7,088 nt of DNA from Chitinophagaceae bacterium (GTDB taxonomy: Bacteria; Bacteroidota; Bacteroidia; Chitinophagales; Chitinophagaceae), in assembly GCA_947461495.1 (NCBI GenBank), contig CANHLV010000091.1:1-7088 (forward strand). Direction: 5' to 3'. Made by a program: the position numbers and the translations under genes. Below are positions 1 through 6,968 of this stretch, one piece after another; position 1 is the first letter of the stretch, and every line of letters begins with the position of its first letter. The notes beneath the pieces were generated by a model that saw only the letters and a program-made list of their open reading frames with translations, was not told where the DNA came from and did no database searches.

Positions 1-2645
1 ATATTACTTACCACGTAGGAAGTGCAAGAGAAGAAATAGGCAAAAGCGGTTTCGCGCATTTCTTCGAACACATGCAATTTCAGGGAAGTGACCACGTAGC
101 TGATGAACAACATTTCAAAACCATCACAGCTGCCGGCGGAACATTGAATGGCAGCACCAATCAAGACAGAACGAATTATTTTGAAACAGTTCCTAGCAAT
201 CAATTGGAAAAAATGCTGTGGCTGGAAGCAGACAGAATGGGATTTTTCTTAGATGCGGTAACACAACAAAAATTTGAAATACAAAGAAGCACAGTAAAAA
301 ATGAAAGAGGACAGAATTACGATAATCGTCCTTATGGTTTAGTGAATGAATTCAGCAGTAAAAATTTATACCCATACGGACATCCTTACAGCTGGCTCAC
401 GATTGGATACGTTGAAGACTTGAATAGGGTTGATGTGCAAGATTTGAAAAACTTTTTCTTAAGATGGTACGGGCCAAACAATGCTACATTAACCATTGGT
501 GGTGATGTGAAACCAGCAGAAGCTTTGAAGTTGGTAGAAAAATATTTCGGTAATATTCCTAAATGTCCTGAAGTAACAAAAACAATTTTGCCAGCGGTAA
601 AAGTAACAACAGACAGATATGTGTCTTACGTTGATAATTATGCACGTGTACCAATGTTGATGAAGACTTATCCTACTGTTCCTAATTATGATAAGGATAT
701 GGCCCCTTTATCTTGTCTGGCTCAAATTCTTGGACAAGGAAAAACATCTGTGTTGTATCAGCAGTTGGTGAAATCTCAAAAAGCTTTACAAGCAAGTGCC
801 AGCAGCCGTTTGTCTGAATTGGCAGGTGAGTTTACTATTCAGCTAGTTCCATTGCCTGGCAAATCATTATCAGCTATGGACAGCTTGTATAAAGAATCAT
901 TGGTAGCTTTTGAAAAACGTGGCGTAACAGATGAAGACATCGAAAAATTCAAAGGAGGTATTGAATCACAATACATCAATGGTTTGCAAAGTGTATCAGG
1001 AAAAGTTTCTCAATTGGCAGCTTTCCAAACATTCACAGGCAACCCGAATCAAACCGGTAGAATGCTGGAAATGTACAAAGCTGTTACCAAAGAAGACGTA
1101 TTGCGTGTTTATGAAACCTACATCAAAAACAAAGGTAGCGTTACCGTTAGTGTGTTGACAAAATCAGATAAGAACGGACCTGCAATAGCTGATAATTACA
1201 AAATTGATTCTTCAAGTTATGACAGACCGAACTATGGATATGCAGGACTGGTGTATAAAAAAGGAACAGACAATTTCGACAGAAGTCAAATGCCGGGCAG
1301 TGGACCCAATCCGGTTGTAACAGTTCCTTCTTACTGGAAAAAAACATTGCCTAATGGCGCTAAAGTAATCGGAGCTGATTATAAAGAGTTGCCTATTGTA
1401 AATATTTCCATCACGATTCCCGGTGGACATTTGGCGCAAGCTAATGATACCTCAAAAATAGGATTGGCGGGCTTTGCAGGAAGTATGCTCAATGAAGACA
1501 CTAAAAACTATACTGCTGAACAAATGAGTGTCGCCTTGCAAAAATTGGGAAGCAGTGTGAGTGCAGGAAACACCTTTGATGGTATGCGTTTCAGCATGCA
1601 ATGTTTGAAAAAGAATTTGGATAAAACTTTGGCATTGCTGGAAGAAAGAATGTTGAATCCAAATTTCACACAGGATGCATTTACCCGTTTGCAAAAACAA
1701 GCCATGGAAAGTTTCAAACAGGCAAAATCACAACCCGCTACAATTGCAAGTAATGTATATAGTAAAATAAATTATGGTGCCGATAATATTCTTGGTATGA
1801 ATGACAATGGCACAGAAAACACAGTGAAAAATTTGACATTGGCTGATGTTCAAACATATTATAACAACTACATGACATCACAAGGAGCAAAAATTGTAAT
1901 TGTTGGCAATGTTACAGAAGCAGAAATTTTACCTAAACTTTCTTTCCTGAATAAATTGCCCAATAAAAAAATTGAAATGACAAAACCAGTTGCCATGGCT
2001 ACCTCAAGCAAAACAACTATTTATTTGGTAGATGTTCCCAAAGCAGCACAAACTGAATTTCGTGTAGGCAAGGTAGTTAGTATGCCTTATGATTTGGTGG
2101 GAGAATATTACAAATGCGATTTGATGAACTATGTATTAGGTGCTAATTTCAACAGCAGATTGAATTTAAATTTGAGAGAAGACAAAGGCTGGACCTATGG
2201 CGCTAGAGCAAGTTTCAGCGGCAGCAAATACAGTGTTGACTATACTTTCAGTTCCGGTATCAGAGCTGACGCTACGGATAGTGCACTTACTGAAGTGATG
2301 AAAGAAATCAACAATTATGCAACATCAGGTATTACTACTGATGAAATCAATTTTATGAAGAGCGCCATTGGACAAAGAGATGCTTTGCAATATGAAACTC
2401 CCGGACAAAAATCAGGATTCGTTGCACGTTTGCTTGAATACAATTTAGAAGGCAATTATGTTGCTGTTCAAAACAAAATACTAACGATGATGAATAAAGC
2501 CGAGATTGATCAGCTGGCAAAAAAATGGTTACAAACCGATAAGATGAATATTTTACTTGTAGGTGATAAAGCCAAAATTTTACCTGGTCTACAAAAATTC
2601 GGTTTTGAGATTATTGAGTTGGATACTGATGGCAACAGGAAATAA
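1..2645 (+). CDS. M16 family zinc metallopeptidase (pitrilysin-like, two fused M16 units), 5' end outside window
   Basis: Zinc-dependent protease of the M16 family, probably exported to the periplasm and degrading peptides. The reading frame is open from base 3, so the ATG at 72 is internal: the 23 codons before it encode a GKSGFAHFFEH stretch whose HFFEH (57-71) is the M16 inverted zinc motif HxxEH. Counting from that ATG as residue 1, the third zinc ligand is E78 in the NER..YDNRP block, 78 residues after the second His, as expected for the family. The first M16 C-terminal domain is around 115-300. The second M16 unit begins near 423 (LPNGAKVI); its HxxEH position reads about GFAGSML (467-473), so that half is non-catalytic. 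It keeps the R702/Y709 pair of the LREDKGWTYGA block, which in M16 enzymes contacts substrate. At least 880 residues are visible; about 50-60, including any signal peptide, are probably missing, giving a full length near 930, usual for Bacteroidota members. It ends in TAA, 5 bases from a convergent gene. Confidence 0.93.
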   Translation, partial: ITYHVGSAREEIGKSGFAHFFEHMQFQGSDHVADEQHFKTITAAGGTLNGSTNQDRTNYFETVPSNQLEKMLWLEADRMGFFLDAVTQQKFEIQRSTVKNERGQNYDNRPYGLVNEFSSKNLYPYGHPYSWLTIGYVEDLNRVDVQDLKNFFLRWYGPNNATLTIGGDVKPAEALKLVEKYFGNIPKCPEVTKTILPAVKVTTDRYVSYVDNYARVPMLMKTYPTVPNYDKDMAPLSCLAQILGQGKTSVLYQQLVKSQKALQASASSRLSELAGEFTIQLVPLPGKSLSAMDSLYKESLVAFEKRGVTDEDIEKFKGGIESQYINGLQSVSGKVSQLAAFQTFTGNPNQTGRMLEMYKAVTKEDVLRVYETYIKNKGSVTVSVLTKSDKNGPAIADNYKIDSSSYDRPNYGYAGLVYKKGTDNFDRSQMPGSGPNPVVTVPSYWKKTLPNGAKVIGADYKELPIVNISITIPGGHLAQANDTSKIGLAGFAGSMLNEDTKNYTAEQMSVALQKLGSSVSAGNTFDGMRFSMQCLKKNLDKTLALLEERMLNPNFTQDAFTRLQKQAMESFKQAKSQPATIASNVYSKINYGADNILGMNDNGTENTVKNLTLADVQTYYNNYMTSQGAKIVIVGNVTEAEILPKLSFLNKLPNKKIEMTKPVAMATSSKTTIYLVDVPKAAQTEFRVGKVVSMPYDLVGEYYKCDLMNYVLGANFNSRLNLNLREDKGWTYGARASFSGSKYSVDYTFSSGIRADATDSALTEVMKEINNYATSGITTDEINFMKSAIGQRDALQYETPGQKSGFVARLLEYNLEGNYVAVQNKILTMMNKAEIDQLAKKWLQTDKMNILLVGDKAKILPGLQKFGFEIIELDTDGNRK

Positions 2646-2650
2646 TTATT

Positions 2651-3697
2651 TTATACATTAAATCTTTTCTTCAATTTGAGGAACGGCAGTTCTATCATAT
2701 AATAAGAAAACAACGCCATCGATATAAACAAGGTAAACACCAATATCTGATTGTTCATAGTGAATTGAAAATGTAACAAAAATATCTGCTGGTACAGATA
2801 AAGGCTGTAGGATAACTTACCTATATAATTCAGTGGTTTTGTGTTTAGCAACCAAGACCACAAAGTTTTGAAATGCGCGGTTATGATGATTATTAATCCT
2901 ATACAAATGCTAGTAATTGTTCCAAAACTGCCTCCTAAAGGCAAATTGAAATAGCCAAGATGCAACTTTGTTGAACTCTCTATATTGAGTCGTTCCATAT
3001 ATAAGAGGAAGAGTAACATTGCAAATGGCAGATATATCAACTTTCTTTTCCTTTTAAAAAATTCGATGATATCATGCTGATAAAAAGCGATGATACATCC
3101 CCAGACGATACCATCGCCTCTGTAAAAGATAGAGAAATCTCCGTTTGGCCAGAACATGTTGTACTTATAAAATAGCATCCTCAAAAACGGAAACGCACAT
3201 GCTAGTAAAATCAAGATTTTTTTTCTGTAAGCAGGAAAATAGAAAAATACAAATGGCCAAATCAGGTAAAAATGTTCTTCAATGGATAATGACCAAAAAT
3301 GAAATGTATAGTTATCAATTCCATTTTTTATTGGAAAATATTTGGTGTAAGTCAGCGATGTGATCCAGCTTGGAACCGATATGGTAATGACGTTAAAAAC
3401 TTGCAGTATAAAATAAAAAAGTAATAAAAAATAAAATGCCGGAAAAATCCGAAGTGTCCTTCTGATATAAAAATTCCGGAGTGATATTTTGCCCGAGTTG
3501 TTTTCTTCAGTTATCAGCAATGTGGTAATAAGAAATCCTGAAATAACAAAGAACACGTTAACACCAAAAGCGCCATTATTGATAATGAAGAAAACACCTT
3601 TTGGATGAAAATAACCCCAATGCGACATTAGCACCATGATGATGCTCAATGCTCTCAATCCACTAATCCCAGATATATAATTTTTTTGAAGGCTCAT
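2651..3697 (-). CDS. Acyltransferase-3 family (OafA/YrhL-type) membrane acyltransferase
   Basis: Integral-membrane acyltransferase that in characterised relatives moves acetyl or other acyl groups onto sugars of O-antigen, exopolysaccharide or peptidoglycan; the acceptor here cannot be told. At 348 residues it is the usual length for a protein consisting only of the acyltransferase-3 domain, with about ten hydrophobic segments and no fused SGNH domain. Family blocks in order: GLRALSIIMVLMSH (13-26, with the conserved His at 26), GVNVFFVISGFLI (45-57), the basic loop YIRRTLRIFPAFY (77-89), FWSLSIEEHFYLIWP (134-148), RGDGIVWG (193-200), GKLSYSLYLY (293-302) and IELPF (335-339). Two positions differ from the pattern I remember: Ser12 where an Asp is common before GLRA, and Gln303 where His commonly ends YSLYLxH. 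The ATG at 3697 places the first block at the expected distance from the N-terminus; the bases before it (AAGAGCAG) are only a weak ribosome binding site. No glycosyltransferase or polysaccharide genes lie beside it in this window. Confidence 0.92.
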   Translation of the reverse strand: MSLQKNYISGISGLRALSIIMVLMSHWGYFHPKGVFFIINNGAFGVNVFFVISGFLITTLLITEENNSGKISLRNFYIRRTLRIFPAFYFLLLFYFILQVFNVITISVPSWITSLTYTKYFPIKNGIDNYTFHFWSLSIEEHFYLIWPFVFFYFPAYRKKILILLACAFPFLRMLFYKYNMFWPNGDFSIFYRGDGIVWGCIIAFYQHDIIEFFKRKRKLIYLPFAMLLFLLYMERLNIESSTKLHLGYFNLPLGGSFGTITSICIGLIIIITAHFKTLWSWLLNTKPLNYIGKLSYSLYLYQQIFLLHFQFTMNNQILVFTLFISMALFSYYMIELPFLKLKKRFNV

Positions 3698-3796
3698 CTG
3701 CTCTTAATAAATAATCGAAAATGAAATTACAAGCAATTCAGTAATTAATTCGATTATTCATAAAGCTAATCAATCGAAAGGAATTCAATAATCAAA
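3698..3796. promoter_or_regulatory. AT-rich intergenic region with a 10-bp inverted repeat (probable upstream region of the acyltransferase gene)
   Basis: This 99-base gap separates two minus-strand genes. It contains AATAATCGAA at 3710-3719 and its exact reverse complement TTCGATTATT at 3749-3758, with a 29-base spacer; a further AATCGAAAG lies at 3772-3780. No GC-rich stem followed by a T-run is present for the DUF3050 gene, and I could not find a convincing Bacteroidota promoter pair (TTG about 19-20 bases before TAnnTTTG). The inverted repeat could be a spaced operator, but in DNA this AT-rich it could also be chance. Confidence 0.3.
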
Positions 3797-4570
3797 TCAG
3801 CTTTTTTTAATTTCCTGATAAGCACCATCCCACAAATCAATTCTGCTTTTTAGTGTTTGAATGGTGGTGTCAGCAGCTTCTTTCCAGTATTGCTCATCTG
3901 TGCAACAAAGATTGGCTGTCATTTCCAATGCGAGATGGCTGTGGTGACCGCCATCGACTTCAATATGTCTTTCGAGATAATATTTGAAAATGGAAATGCT
4001 GTCTGGGAATTTTTTATCAATATCATTAATGATGGAATGGAACATACCCGGAATCAAATCTTCTCTTCCGAATGTAAATGCGGCTGCTTGTAAATGTGCT
4101 TTTCCGGAATTGATAATATCGAAAGTATTTTCAACAAATCTTTGGGCAGCTGCCGGAACTTTTGCTTTTTCGAATGATAATTGAAAATCTTTAGTTTGTT
4201 TCAATGTCTGCACAAACAAATCTATACATGAAGAGTCTGCATCAGATTGTTTCATGGCATCAAGATAAATTTCAAAATGGCTTTTTCTGTTGCCCAAGTG
4301 ATCAACATCTGATTCTTCGCCTACAACAATTTCATTGATTAAAAATCTTGTGTCTGCTGAACCTACCGGAAACCAAGGAACTGATGTGCAGGTTAAATTA
4401 TTTTGAAGCGCTTTTAATAAAGACATGAAATCCCACACTGCAAATACATGATATTTCATGAAGACATTCAAATCATCAAGTGTATTGATTACAGAATATA
4501 CTTTATGATTGATGATTTGTTCACGCAAGGGTTCAATTTGCTGTTGTAATTTTTCTATATGCAGGTTCAT
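3797..4570 (-). CDS. DUF3050 family protein, heme-oxygenase-like fold, putative diiron protein
   Basis: A soluble, mostly helical 257-residue protein without signal peptide or membrane segment, so probably cytoplasmic. It matches what I know of DUF3050, a family of unknown function about 230-260 residues long, which I recall as belonging to the heme-oxygenase-like superfamily. Recognisable blocks are YHVFAVWDFMSLLKALQ (40-56), FLINEIVVGEESD (76-88), SHFEIYLDAM (97-106), FTFGREDLIPGMF (165-177) and ERHIEVDGGHHSH (200-212). The last contains HxxxDxxH (H202, D206, H209), the spacing of iron ligands in heme-oxygenase-like diiron oxidases such as CADD. With E85 or E86, H98 and E170 this would complete a six-ligand site. 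No reaction can be assigned: relatives of this fold include oxidases, oxygenases and non-metal proteins. The ATG at 4570 gives the family's normal N-terminus; no Shine-Dalgarno is visible, as is common in this phylum. It ends in TGA and is probably monocistronic: a 99-base gap follows it and an intrinsic terminator precedes it. Confidence 0.85.
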   Translation of the reverse strand: MNLHIEKLQQQIEPLREQIINHKVYSVINTLDDLNVFMKYHVFAVWDFMSLLKALQNNLTCTSVPWFPVGSADTRFLINEIVVGEESDVDHLGNRKSHFEIYLDAMKQSDADSSCIDLFVQTLKQTKDFQLSFEKAKVPAAAQRFVENTFDIINSGKAHLQAAAFTFGREDLIPGMFHSIINDIDKKFPDSISIFKYYLERHIEVDGGHHSHLALEMTANLCCTDEQYWKEAADTTIQTLKSRIDLWDGAYQEIKKS

Positions 4571-4768
4571 GATTTTAAAATTTGATTCGCAAGATAATTA
4601 CAGAATTAGCAATATTTAAATTTGTTGAAAATAATTATTACATGAACTCATAAAGTTTGAACGATTGTTGATTTTTTTTACCAATAAAAAATAAGCTTGA
4701 AGAAAGATAAGTGGTACTGAAGAAATATTAGTGAAAATATTTGGCTGTTCGAGTTGAGATGACGTAAT

Positions 4769-4792
4769 ATTGCGATATTGCAATATCGCAAT
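4769..4792. repeat. Perfect 24-bp palindrome
   Basis: The half-site ATTGCGATATTG is followed directly by its reverse complement CAATATCGCAAT, with the centre between 4780 and 4781 and no mismatch over 12 pairs. The next pair out (4768/4793) mismatches. The arms are internally repetitive: ATTGC occurs at 4769-4773 and 4777-4781, and GCAAT at 4780-4784 and 4788-4792. Neither side has a T-run, so it is not an intrinsic terminator on either strand. It lies about 200 bases upstream of the DUF3050 start, just beyond the terminator of the preceding gene, which would suit an operator for a dimeric regulator or a dispersed palindromic element. Its role is unknown. Confidence 0.75.
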
Positions 4793-4817
4793 TTGAAAAC
4801 ACCTATTACATTTTTAC

Positions 4818-4850
4818 AAAAAAAATCCCAGCTACCTGAGGCAACCGGGA
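4818..4850 (-). terminator. Rho-independent terminator of the exported-protein gene
   Basis: On the minus strand TCCCGGTTGCC, loop TCA, GGTAGCTGGGA forms an 11-bp stem (three G-U pairs) and runs straight into eight T residues (4825 down to 4818). It begins 48 bases after the stop codon of the 4899-6800 gene and is correctly oriented to end that transcript. It should therefore separate that gene from the DUF3050 gene further along the strand. Confidence 0.85.
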
Positions 4851-4898
4851 CTTTATTAAAACTTGTCAACTTATTTAGGACAATATGACTAAACTATC

Positions 4899-6800
4899 TT
4901 ATCTAATAATCGTAACATTTCCTTTTAATGTTATTTTCTTTCCAGTAATCAGTGTGAAATTCAAGATGTAATAATAAGTTCCATCTGGAAGTGGTTTGCC
5001 ATTATACGTGCCATTCCAGTTATTTTGGTAATCATTGGACGCGTATACTTTAGTGCCATATCTGTTGAATACATATGCATTCACATTGGAAGTGCAATTG
5101 TTATTTGTCACCAGCCAATATTCATTGATACCATCTCCGTTTGGAGAAAAGGCATTAAGCGGTTTTATGCAATAAGGCACAACGGTTACCAACACACTAT
5201 CAGTATTGGTACATCCTGCAGCAGTAGTTATCGTCAAATAGTATTGGGTGGTAGCTACCGGTGAAGCGATCGGATTTGATATCGTTGCTGAATTCAAGCT
5301 AGATGCCGGAGACCAAAGATAAGTTCCCTGTGTTCCGGTTCCTTGCAATTGAATCGTATATCCTTCAAGGATGGTTACCGGAGCGCCTGCATCAACTGTA
5401 ACCGACTGAGATATTGAAACGGTGAATGTTCTAGTAGATGTGCAACCGCCTAAAGTACCCGTAACTGTATAAGTAGTGGTGGTTGTAGGTGAAAGTACAG
5501 GATTGGCAATATTAGGATCACTTACGCCTGTTGTTGGAGACCAAACATAATCTGTAGCATTACTCGAAATATTAGGAATAAAAGAAGCACCATTACAAAT
5601 GGTCGTATCAAGTCGAGGACTTATAGTTGGCGCATCTACTGTTACTGTGAAAGTTCTTGAAAGAGTACAGGAACCTAATGTAGCTGTTACTGTGTATGTA
5701 GTGGTTGTTGTAGGCGAAAGTGTAGGATTCGAAATATTGGGATTACTAACTCCTGTTGTCGGGCTCCAGCTATACGTTGTTGCATTGCTTATTGTGTTGG
5801 CGGCAAATGAAGCACCGCGACAAATAGTGGTGTCGACATGAGCTGTTACATTCAGATTGTTATCCAATGCTATACCCACATTATAAGTAAATGTGCAAGA
5901 GTTGGCATCTGTAATGGTTGCCACATAATTTCCTTGCGGTAAATTACTGGCTGTGACCCCTGATTGTACAGGAGTTGTATTCCAAGTAACAGTATAAGGT
6001 TGTGCTGATCCGGAGATTGTCAATGTAGCACTTCCATTCGCAGCACATGTAGCATTGTTAATAACTGAAATAACGCTTCTATTATTCGTTTTACCTGAAA
6101 CAGCAAAGATAATCGCATTAGGGAATGGCGCATTTGTACCTGCAGTTGTAACATTGGAAATATTTATTTTCTGCAGTGATTTTTGAGCATCTGCACAACT
6201 TAAGGAAATTTCCAGATAAAACATCTTGGGGTTGCTAGGATATGCGCTTGCACTAGTAGCAGGTGTTGCCCTTACACATCTTCCAAATCCGGATATAACG
6301 GTATTCGCTGAAGTATTAAACCAATCATTGATGGTGGCGTTATTCAACGCGTTGGTATTAGTACCGTCTGTAAAAAACAATTTTATATTTACTAAAGCAG
6401 AGCCTTCTGTAGACAAACACAATAAACGAATTTTGCTAAAGCTAGCCGGTGTATTCAAGGTTAAATCTCCATTTTGATTACGCGGAACAATCAATGAGTT
6501 ATTACTTGTATAGCTTGCCATTTGGTAACTTCCGGCAGCATCAGCAATGACTCCATTATCAGGAATTCCGCCACCTCCAAATGAATTAGCACTTGCAAAT
6601 CCAAGAGTGTACATCACGTTATTGGAAGCAGGAACACCATCCATAGCAACTGTTGTAGTTGTCAGTGTGCTATTACCGGATTCTGCTACAACATCATGAT
6701 TAAAACCGCCTACAGAAACAGGAAGAAACTGTGCTGATACACTCATTGAAAAGAAGACAAGATATACCGTCAGTAATAATACCGATTGTTTGATTTTCAT
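4899..6800 (-). CDS. Exported modular protein with SprB-like and PKD/Ig-like repeats and a gliding-motility-associated (type IX secretion) C-terminal domain
   Basis: A 633-residue surface or secreted protein, probably adhesive or carbohydrate-binding; no catalytic domain is visible. Residues 1-23 form a signal peptide (basic MKIK, hydrophobic core, SVSA before Gln24). Residues 24-240 form a Ser/Thr/Asn-rich, probably beta-sandwich domain of unknown function (marks: GFNHDVVAE, FTDGTN, DWF, GFGR). Residues 243-310 resemble an SprB repeat (GSATLTISG, PYTVTW, LPQGNYVATITD). Three PKD/Ig-like units follow at about 316-388, 391-463 and 466-541; the first two are close copies carrying LSPTTTTTYTVT. 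The end, 543-633, is the CHU_C-type domain: NAFSPNGDGINEYW (549-562), VFNRYGTKVY (577-586), WNG and LPDGTYYYIL (to 613). This domain directs export through the type IX system, whose own genes are not in this window. I chose the ATG at 6800, which gives a normal signal peptide; an in-frame TTG two codons earlier is less likely. An intrinsic terminator lies 48 bases after the stop. The gene has no partner nearby. Confidence 0.92.
   Translation of the reverse strand: MKIKQSVLLLTVYLVFFSMSVSAQFLPVSVGGFNHDVVAESGNSTLTTTTVAMDGVPASNNVMYTLGFASANSFGGGGIPDNGVIADAAGSYQMASYTSNNSLIVPRNQNGDLTLNTPASFSKIRLLCLSTEGSALVNIKLFFTDGTNTNALNNATINDWFNTSANTVISGFGRCVRATPATSASAYPSNPKMFYLEISLSCADAQKSLQKINISNVTTAGTNAPFPNAIIFAVSGKTNNRSVISVINNATCAANGSATLTISGSAQPYTVTWNTTPVQSGVTASNLPQGNYVATITDANSCTFTYNVGIALDNNLNVTAHVDTTICRGASFAANTISNATTYSWSPTTGVSNPNISNPTLSPTTTTTYTVTATLGSCTLSRTFTVTVDAPTISPRLDTTICNGASFIPNISSNATDYVWSPTTGVSDPNIANPVLSPTTTTTYTVTGTLGGCTSTRTFTVSISQSVTVDAGAPVTILEGYTIQLQGTGTQGTYLWSPASSLNSATISNPIASPVATTQYYLTITTAAGCTNTDSVLVTVVPYCIKPLNAFSPNGDGINEYWLVTNNNCTSNVNAYVFNRYGTKVYASNDYQNNWNGTYNGKPLPDGTYYYILNFTLITGKKITLKGNVTIIR
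5412..5834 (-). repeat. Two tandem copies of a 75-codon PKD/Ig-like unit within the exported-protein gene
   Basis: The segments 5637-5834 and 5412-5609 encode two units offset by exactly 75 codons (225 bases). Both start DTTIC, share NAT-Y-WSPTTGVS-PNI-NP and LSPTTTTTYTVT, and end in RTFTV. By eye 50 of 66 residues agree, and similarity is also visible in the DNA. Each has two Cys (in TIC and near GSC/GGC) that could form a disulfide. A third, more diverged unit follows toward the C-terminus (about 5177-5410). The pattern fits an internal duplication that lengthens a surface stalk. Confidence 0.85.
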
Positions 6801-6908
6801 AAACAAGAAATTTAATAAGTTTTGGCTTTGGGAGTCTAAATGTAAGAAATAAATTAATTAGTAGCACCCTTAATCCTCCAAAGAGTGAATTGGTATTTCG
6901 GAAATAAA

Positions 6909-6929
6909 ATTATTTGTCTCTCAAATAAT
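6909..6929 (-). terminator. Possible weak AT-rich terminator hairpin
   Basis: ATTATTTG (6909-6916) pairs perfectly with CAAATAAT (6922-6929) around a 5-base loop. Read on the minus strand it is followed by TTTATTTC, so it could end a transcript entering from the gene at the right edge, about 100 bases after that gene's putative stop. The stem has only one G-C pair, so it would be weak and may be chance in AT-rich DNA. Confidence 0.25.
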
Positions 6930-6968
6930 AAAAATTCGCTTCAATCTGGACGAGACACACAATCAGAT

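Larger units (their letters stand above)
4571..4898. other. 328-base intergenic region between the DUF3050 gene and the exported-protein gene
   Basis: AT-rich spacer without a credible gene. From the right it holds the terminator of the exported-protein gene (4818-4850) and a perfect 24-bp palindrome (4769-4792), followed by about 200 bases of low-complexity AT-rich DNA leading to the DUF3050 start. The promoter of the DUF3050 gene should lie in 4571-4817, but I find no clean TTG/TAnnTTTG pair on the minus strand. A 63-codon open frame on the minus strand (4678-4869) runs through both the terminator stem and the palindrome and looks accidental. Confidence 0.7.

Noticed and set aside
1147..1717. 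Minus-strand open frames within the protease gene
   Set aside because: They lie inside conserved M16 coding sequence, are Cys/Phe-rich and match no family I know.
4769..4792. Palindrome as a bidirectional intrinsic terminator
   Set aside because: No T-run follows it on either strand, and a strong terminator already lies 25 bases away.
4678..4869. 63-codon minus-strand open frame in the gap before the DUF3050 gene
   Set aside because: It runs across the terminator stem, its T-run and the palindrome, and its residues show no protein-like pattern; it looks accidental.
5599..5841. Plus-strand open frames opposite the exported-protein gene (for example 5599-5841 and 6226-6477)
   Set aside because: They are low-complexity antisense readings of Thr/Ser-rich repeat codons, within a well-supported gene on the other strand.
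4899..6800. A CRISPR-like or phage tail-fibre interpretation of the repeats in this gene
   Set aside because: The repeats are in-frame 75-codon protein domains with PKD/Ig-like signatures plus a signal peptide and a type IX C-terminal domain, so a bacterial surface protein explains them.
6801..6806. TTG at 6806 as the start of the exported protein
   Set aside because: The ATG at 6800 gives a standard MKIK signal-peptide start; adding two codons with a rarer start gains nothing.
6837..6844. Minus-strand TACATTTA as the -7 element of the exported-protein promoter
   Set aside because: It lacks the final G of TAnnTTTG and has no TTG at the right distance upstream, so it is not supported.
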